From positions 32,602,580 through 32,666,579 of the forward strand of contig NC_088678.1 of NCBI RefSeq assembly GCF_950023065.1: a stretch of 64,000 nt of DNA, in the 5' to 3' direction. Positions 60,261 through 64,000 of the stretch are shown piece by piece. Position numbers and translations under genes: made by a program. The DNA is from Planococcus citri (taxonomy: Eukaryota; Arthropoda; Insecta; Hemiptera; Pseudococcidae). Numbering within the stretch: position 1 is the stretch's first letter; each line of letters opens with the position of its first letter. The notes under the pieces are model-generated. The model was not told the origin of the DNA and did not search any database. It worked only from the letters and a program-made list of their open reading frames with translations.

Positions 60261-62239
60261 ATGACTCGATATGTGATTTTACTCTTAATGATTTCATGTT
60301 CAACCTTTTCCTTCGGTAAGTGGATATAATATTAACATTATCATTTCGGAATTCTTATAAATTCCGAACCCTAATGGGTACCTACTGTACTTTAAGCTAT
60401 ATAAATGAAAAAAAAAAAAAATAGTGGATATTGTGAGAAAAAAAATGAGTGACATATGACGTGATTTTTAAAGGTTCTGCCCTCGAATATTATCGAGTTC
60501 CCAACAATTCTCTCTATCAGCTCTTCGCTAACCAAAGTTGTACCATAATTTGTTCAGATATCAATGAAGTTGAGTGGAAGCTTCGCACTACTGACAATGT
60601 AAGTTCTTATTGTCATACTCATTAAACTAATAAATTAATCGCCACACCTTTATGTCAACAAAATCTGCATTTTCACTGGAACCGTATTACGTGACTTACC
60701 TATGTAGGCTTACATAGTTTTGGTCAAAAACACGAATCTGAGATGAATTCAAAAATAGGTTTTTAGTCTGAAGTAAAAAAAAGTTTATGCTTTACAATTT
60801 TGGTTTCGAGCACTTTTTTCTCACACAGGATGCGACTGCGTAGGTTCCCCATAAAAGAGGGGCTTATGTTGAAAAAATACAAAAATGCAAACATTCGATA
60901 ATTTCTCATCTCTCCTGACCTGACCACAAAAACAACTCAGATTTTAAAAAACTCACTTTTTTTTTGTTTTAGGGTCTAAACTTTCGATGAAGTCCATTTT
61001 CAACCCAAACACACAAAAAAAGTTCAAAATTGTTGCCTAGTGTAATTTATCGCCCTCTAGCAAACAGGAAATTTATAAGCTCTACGATTTTCAAATCTGT
61101 GCATTTTATTTTTAAACAGGTGTATCTGTATATGTAATGCTTAGTATCAATGTAATTAAATTGCCTTTTTGATGTCATTTTACAGGCTACAATTTCAATT
61201 GATGAAGAGAATCCATATCAAAAGATTTTGAAAATAGAGAAGGCCACAACCTATGATACTGGTGTTTACACGTGTCGGTCCAAAAGAGACCCAAAATTAT
61301 TCATCAGATTAATTATGAGTGTTTTTGGAGGTGAGGTTATGTATGCGCCACTTATTTATTTTCTAATGCGATACCATTCTCCATTGCTACAGTTACCCAA
61401 TTTGAATTGAATGCGAAATTGCGAATGATTATTGATGATTAGTACTTACCTATCTACTTGTTCGCATTCACAAGTTTATTATAAAAGAACATTTTTACTA
61501 GAATTAATGTGGGAGATTAAGTACTTCTTGAGTTTGTTTTAACAGTCCTTTTCTGTCACTTATTTTCAAATGAAAAAAAAATGTTTGCGAGACTGCAACT
61601 TAGCATGTTTATTTGGAATGCAATATAAATGTGCCTTCTGAGTGCTTCGACATCTCTAACCTCCCCCAGTGGCGTAGCCAGGATTTTCTCAAAGAGGGGG
61701 CAAAACCAGATTTTTAGGCATGAAAAATCGAAATGAGGGGTAATTTTCTTGAAACCTATCGTGATGTGTGGTGATTTCTCGAAAACGGAGGCAAAATTAC
61801 TGCTCGAGCGAAGCGAGAGCGAAAATTTTTAGAAAAATGGGTCCAAACAACAACAAAACTTCTATTTTTGCATGTTTTCTTTCAAATTTTTGCTCGCAAA
61901 TCACTTTTCAACTGATAAAAAAATTATTTTTTTCCACCAATTTCATTTTTTTTCTTTGCGATTTTCAATTTGCACCATCTCAGCAGCACCTCTGAAATTA
62001 CCCTGAAGCTCTCAAAATTGGCATGAATACGTTTCAGTTGAAGTTTTTGAGAATGAGTTTGTTCCTTTCTTATCAAAAAGCGTGACTTTATTTCGATGTC
62101 ATCACCAACGTAAGATGTAATTTTCATATTTTTATCACCTATACTTACTTACCTATGTGTTTCAGGTGACGTGCCAGGCTGGGTAACTCCCGACAGTTGG
62201 CGCGAAACGCTTGCACTCAAAATTCAATTGAACAAATGA
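60261..62239 (+). CDS. Small secreted single-Ig-domain protein (paralogue 2)
   Basis: Exons 60261-60315, 60474-60598, 61186-61330 and 62166-62239 join with phases 1, 0, 1 to give 132 aa. The signal peptide is MTRYVILLLMISCSTFSFG. The mature part is a short Ig-like domain with Cys45, Trp53 (NEVEW) and DTGVYTC with Cys90, plus NNS and NQS sequons and the tail PGWVTPDSWRETLALKIQ. Exons 2 and 3 have exactly the same lengths as in paralogue 1 (125 and 145 bp), and most residues are identical. Intron 3 contains a short transposon end (CAGTGGCGTAGCCAGG at 61669). AATAAA at 62438-62443 is a plausible polyadenylation signal. Secreted and soluble by sequence; the function is unknown. Confidence 0.8.
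61669..61860 (+). mobile_element. hAT-like terminal fragment in intron 3 of paralogue 2
   Basis: CAGTGGCGTAGCCAGGATTT followed by GAGGGGGCAAAA resembles the 5' end of common arthropod hAT non-autonomous elements. About 130 bp in lies CTCGAGCGAAGCGAGAGC, the same GCGAAGCGAG word found inverted in the insertion at 41827-42599. I could not find the matching right end, so this is probably a fragment. Confidence 0.45.
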
Positions 62240-62437
62240 ATAGAATGATGGATTTCATTGTAAGATGTTTAATACCTTAGCTACTATCGACGTTTTTTTT
62301 TATATGTACTAGGTAGTATAGGTACCTTGTTGGTATCTTTCAATTTTTTGCATTAGCCTAGTTGATCGTATTAGTAGTTGTTAAATGTAGAGTTGTATCC
62401 ATATCTAAAGGATTTTACTTTGAAATAGGTATAAAAG

Positions 62438-62443
62438 AATAAA
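62438..62443 (+). terminator. Polyadenylation signal of Ig paralogue 2
   Basis: AATAAA, 199 bp after the stop codon of paralogue 2; it is the first canonical hexamer after the gene. Confidence 0.45.
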
Positions 62444-63249
62444 ATTAGGTCTTAATCCAAAAATAACATTTAATTAGGCATTAATGTTAAATTAGTGCTA
62501 ATGATACTAGAAAAGACAACCAAATTAATAAATTTATAGCTATTCTCACAAGGAAGGTATCCCAACGTGCAGAAATATTTTCGAACTAGACAAAGCTAAA
62601 TTGAAAGAGCACGCAGTAATATACATATCATCAATCAAAATTTTGAGTGTTGAGGCAACTTCTCTGTAGGTGCCACCAATTTACAATACTCAAAAACGAA
62701 AATTTGAATGATGAATTTTTCTACTTACAGCTTTTAAAGGTGAACAAAAAAAGGCCCTCAGCCGAAATATCTGTTTTACAAAATGAAATTAATAGTTACA
62801 TACAGAGACATCTAAAAATAAAGGAGCCAATTCTCTCCAAGTCTTCGGATTAAATAACTAAATATTCGGAACTAAAGAACGTATGTTATTGTGTAGAATG
62901 TAGAATTGTAGATCGTGTATGGAGAACAGCGCACTCGACATCTCGAAGTTACGGTGCAGAAATGATTGCCTACTCTGCGCATTTACAGGCCACATGCCAC
63001 ATATATGCTTTTACATAAAAAATTATGATGTCAGAATTTATAATTTTCCAGCATGAACTCCAAAATTGATCAATTAAAACACAAACGTTTTACAGTTTTT
63101 CTCAGCACTCACTAGCTGGACGAGTACATTAAATGTACTGATCTACTTCCTCTTGTTCAAAAAAGTGTGATTTCTGAGTGAAGATTGTCATTACGTCATT
63201 ACATTGTTCGGGACCTTCAATTATCAATGAGTTAAATACCTACCTACCT

Positions 63250-63815
63250 ATTATTGTCAGTAAGTACGTTCACGTATAATTGCAACTTTCATTGAATAAA
63301 TTGGCACATCACAAATCAAATAAGGATATGATCGTTGATACGTCTAGAAGAGAAAGGATATATTTTCAAAATGATCACCTTAGTACATACTTTTACGTTA
63401 CACTTAGTAGGTAAGTATCATACAAATACAATTTTTTTTTGTTAATTATACAAAGTACAGAGTCGATTTTGTAATTAATTATTTTATGCCAAGGTGGGTA
63501 TGGTACTAGAGAAGCCCAATCAAATAAGAAATTGATTTTTCAGAAAATAGTTCTTCAAATAGTTAGCGGTTTCTGGCGAATATACGAGCAATTCTACGTT
63601 AGGGGATGTATTGTATAACTCCCTCAATAAGGTGTTTTTCATTCCTAAATCCAAAAAAAAAACGCATCTTAGTAAAGAATCGATTATGTTCAAAAATGTT
63701 CCTTGAGAAAAATTCTTTCCCGGAAAGTTCATGCAGAAAGTGTGTGTTTTTTTTTGCTGATACGAAAGAAAAAGGAAATGGGTCTTTTTGAAGTTTTACA
63801 GAATTTTAAAAAGTG
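63250..63815 (+). repeat. Segmental duplication, right copy
   Basis: This is the direct-orientation counterpart of 51002-51550 (see there for shared landmarks). The two copies are 12.25 kb apart and enclose all three Ig genes. Small insertions and deletions separate them, so they are not recent. Confidence 0.75.
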
Positions 63816-64000
63816 TTATGAACTCTCCGCATAGGATTTTTCATCAGGAACATGTTTCAACGCCACTGATTTTCTCTTAAGATGCACTTCTGGCACTCCA
63901 ATGCAGATATGAGCAAAAACTCTATGTTTAAGGAAGTTTCATCTTACCCCCTCCCGAGAGAATCTCAATCTCTAGACGGTGATGTTCAGTAAACTTCAAG

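Larger units (their letters stand above)
62240..64000. other. Right end of the window, downstream of the Ig cluster
   Basis: AT-rich, with the right copy of the segmental duplication (63250-63815). An open stretch at 62731-62853 follows an acceptor-like TACTTACAG and ends at TAA (reading LLKVNKKRPSAEISVLQNE and on); it might be a terminal exon, but no partner exon or family was recognised, so I do not call it. Confidence 0.5.

Noticed and set aside
62647..62853. 68-residue frame downstream of Ig paralogue 2
   Set aside because: An acceptor-like site precedes part of it, but there is no recognised family or upstream exon.

Overview
The window is eukaryotic nuclear DNA, almost certainly from an insect. 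It is AT-rich, genes are split by GT-AG introns from about 60 bp to about 10 kb, transcripts end in AATAAA signals, and the readable proteins have clear animal counterparts. Non-coding DNA is crowded with a short palindromic TAGGTACCTA-type motif and with non-autonomous DNA transposons. My impression is a scale insect or mealybug-like hemipteran, but nothing here proves the order. There are no bacterial genes, CRISPR arrays, or intact tRNA or rRNA genes.

Layout. (1) 614-9287 (+): C-terminal half of a divergent beta-tubulin in two exons split by a 7.9 kb intron. The intron holds two MITEs and a CpG-rich palindromic satellite. The N-terminal exons are not visible. (2) 13780-17777 (+): complete 11-exon PEX6, a peroxisomal AAA ATPase, 763 aa. 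(3) 17778-24187: intergenic, with a nested inverted-repeat element and a CRE-bearing hairpin just upstream of the next gene. (4) 24188-25930 (+): complete 8-exon RCC1, the Ran guanine nucleotide exchange factor, 420 aa. (5) 25931-36366: gene-poor, with two long foldback elements and one weak candidate coding exon. (6) 36367-49599 (+): an unrecognised secreted protein with a signal-peptide exon, a 9.9 kb intron, two short shared exons and two apparently alternative terminal exons, one Ser/Gln/Asn-rich and one carrying DLSxD/DPDAE repeats. (7) 52230-62239: three paralogous four-exon genes, one on minus and two on plus, each coding for a secreted protein of 121-135 aa with one short immunoglobulin-like domain. 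Directly repeated 0.55 kb segments flank this cluster, and a 3.9 kb foldback element sits inside one intron.

The first two complete genes are conserved housekeeping functions (peroxisomal import receptor recycling; the Ran cycle) and show no functional linkage to each other. The accessory part is 36-63 kb: the repeat-bearing secreted protein and the small Ig family, both without a family I recognise. These are the best candidates for undescribed biology, together with the beta-tubulin whose M-loop is shortened by about seven residues. Exon boundaries were worked out by hand from splice signals, reading-frame phase and, where possible, family conservation; they have not been tested against transcripts.
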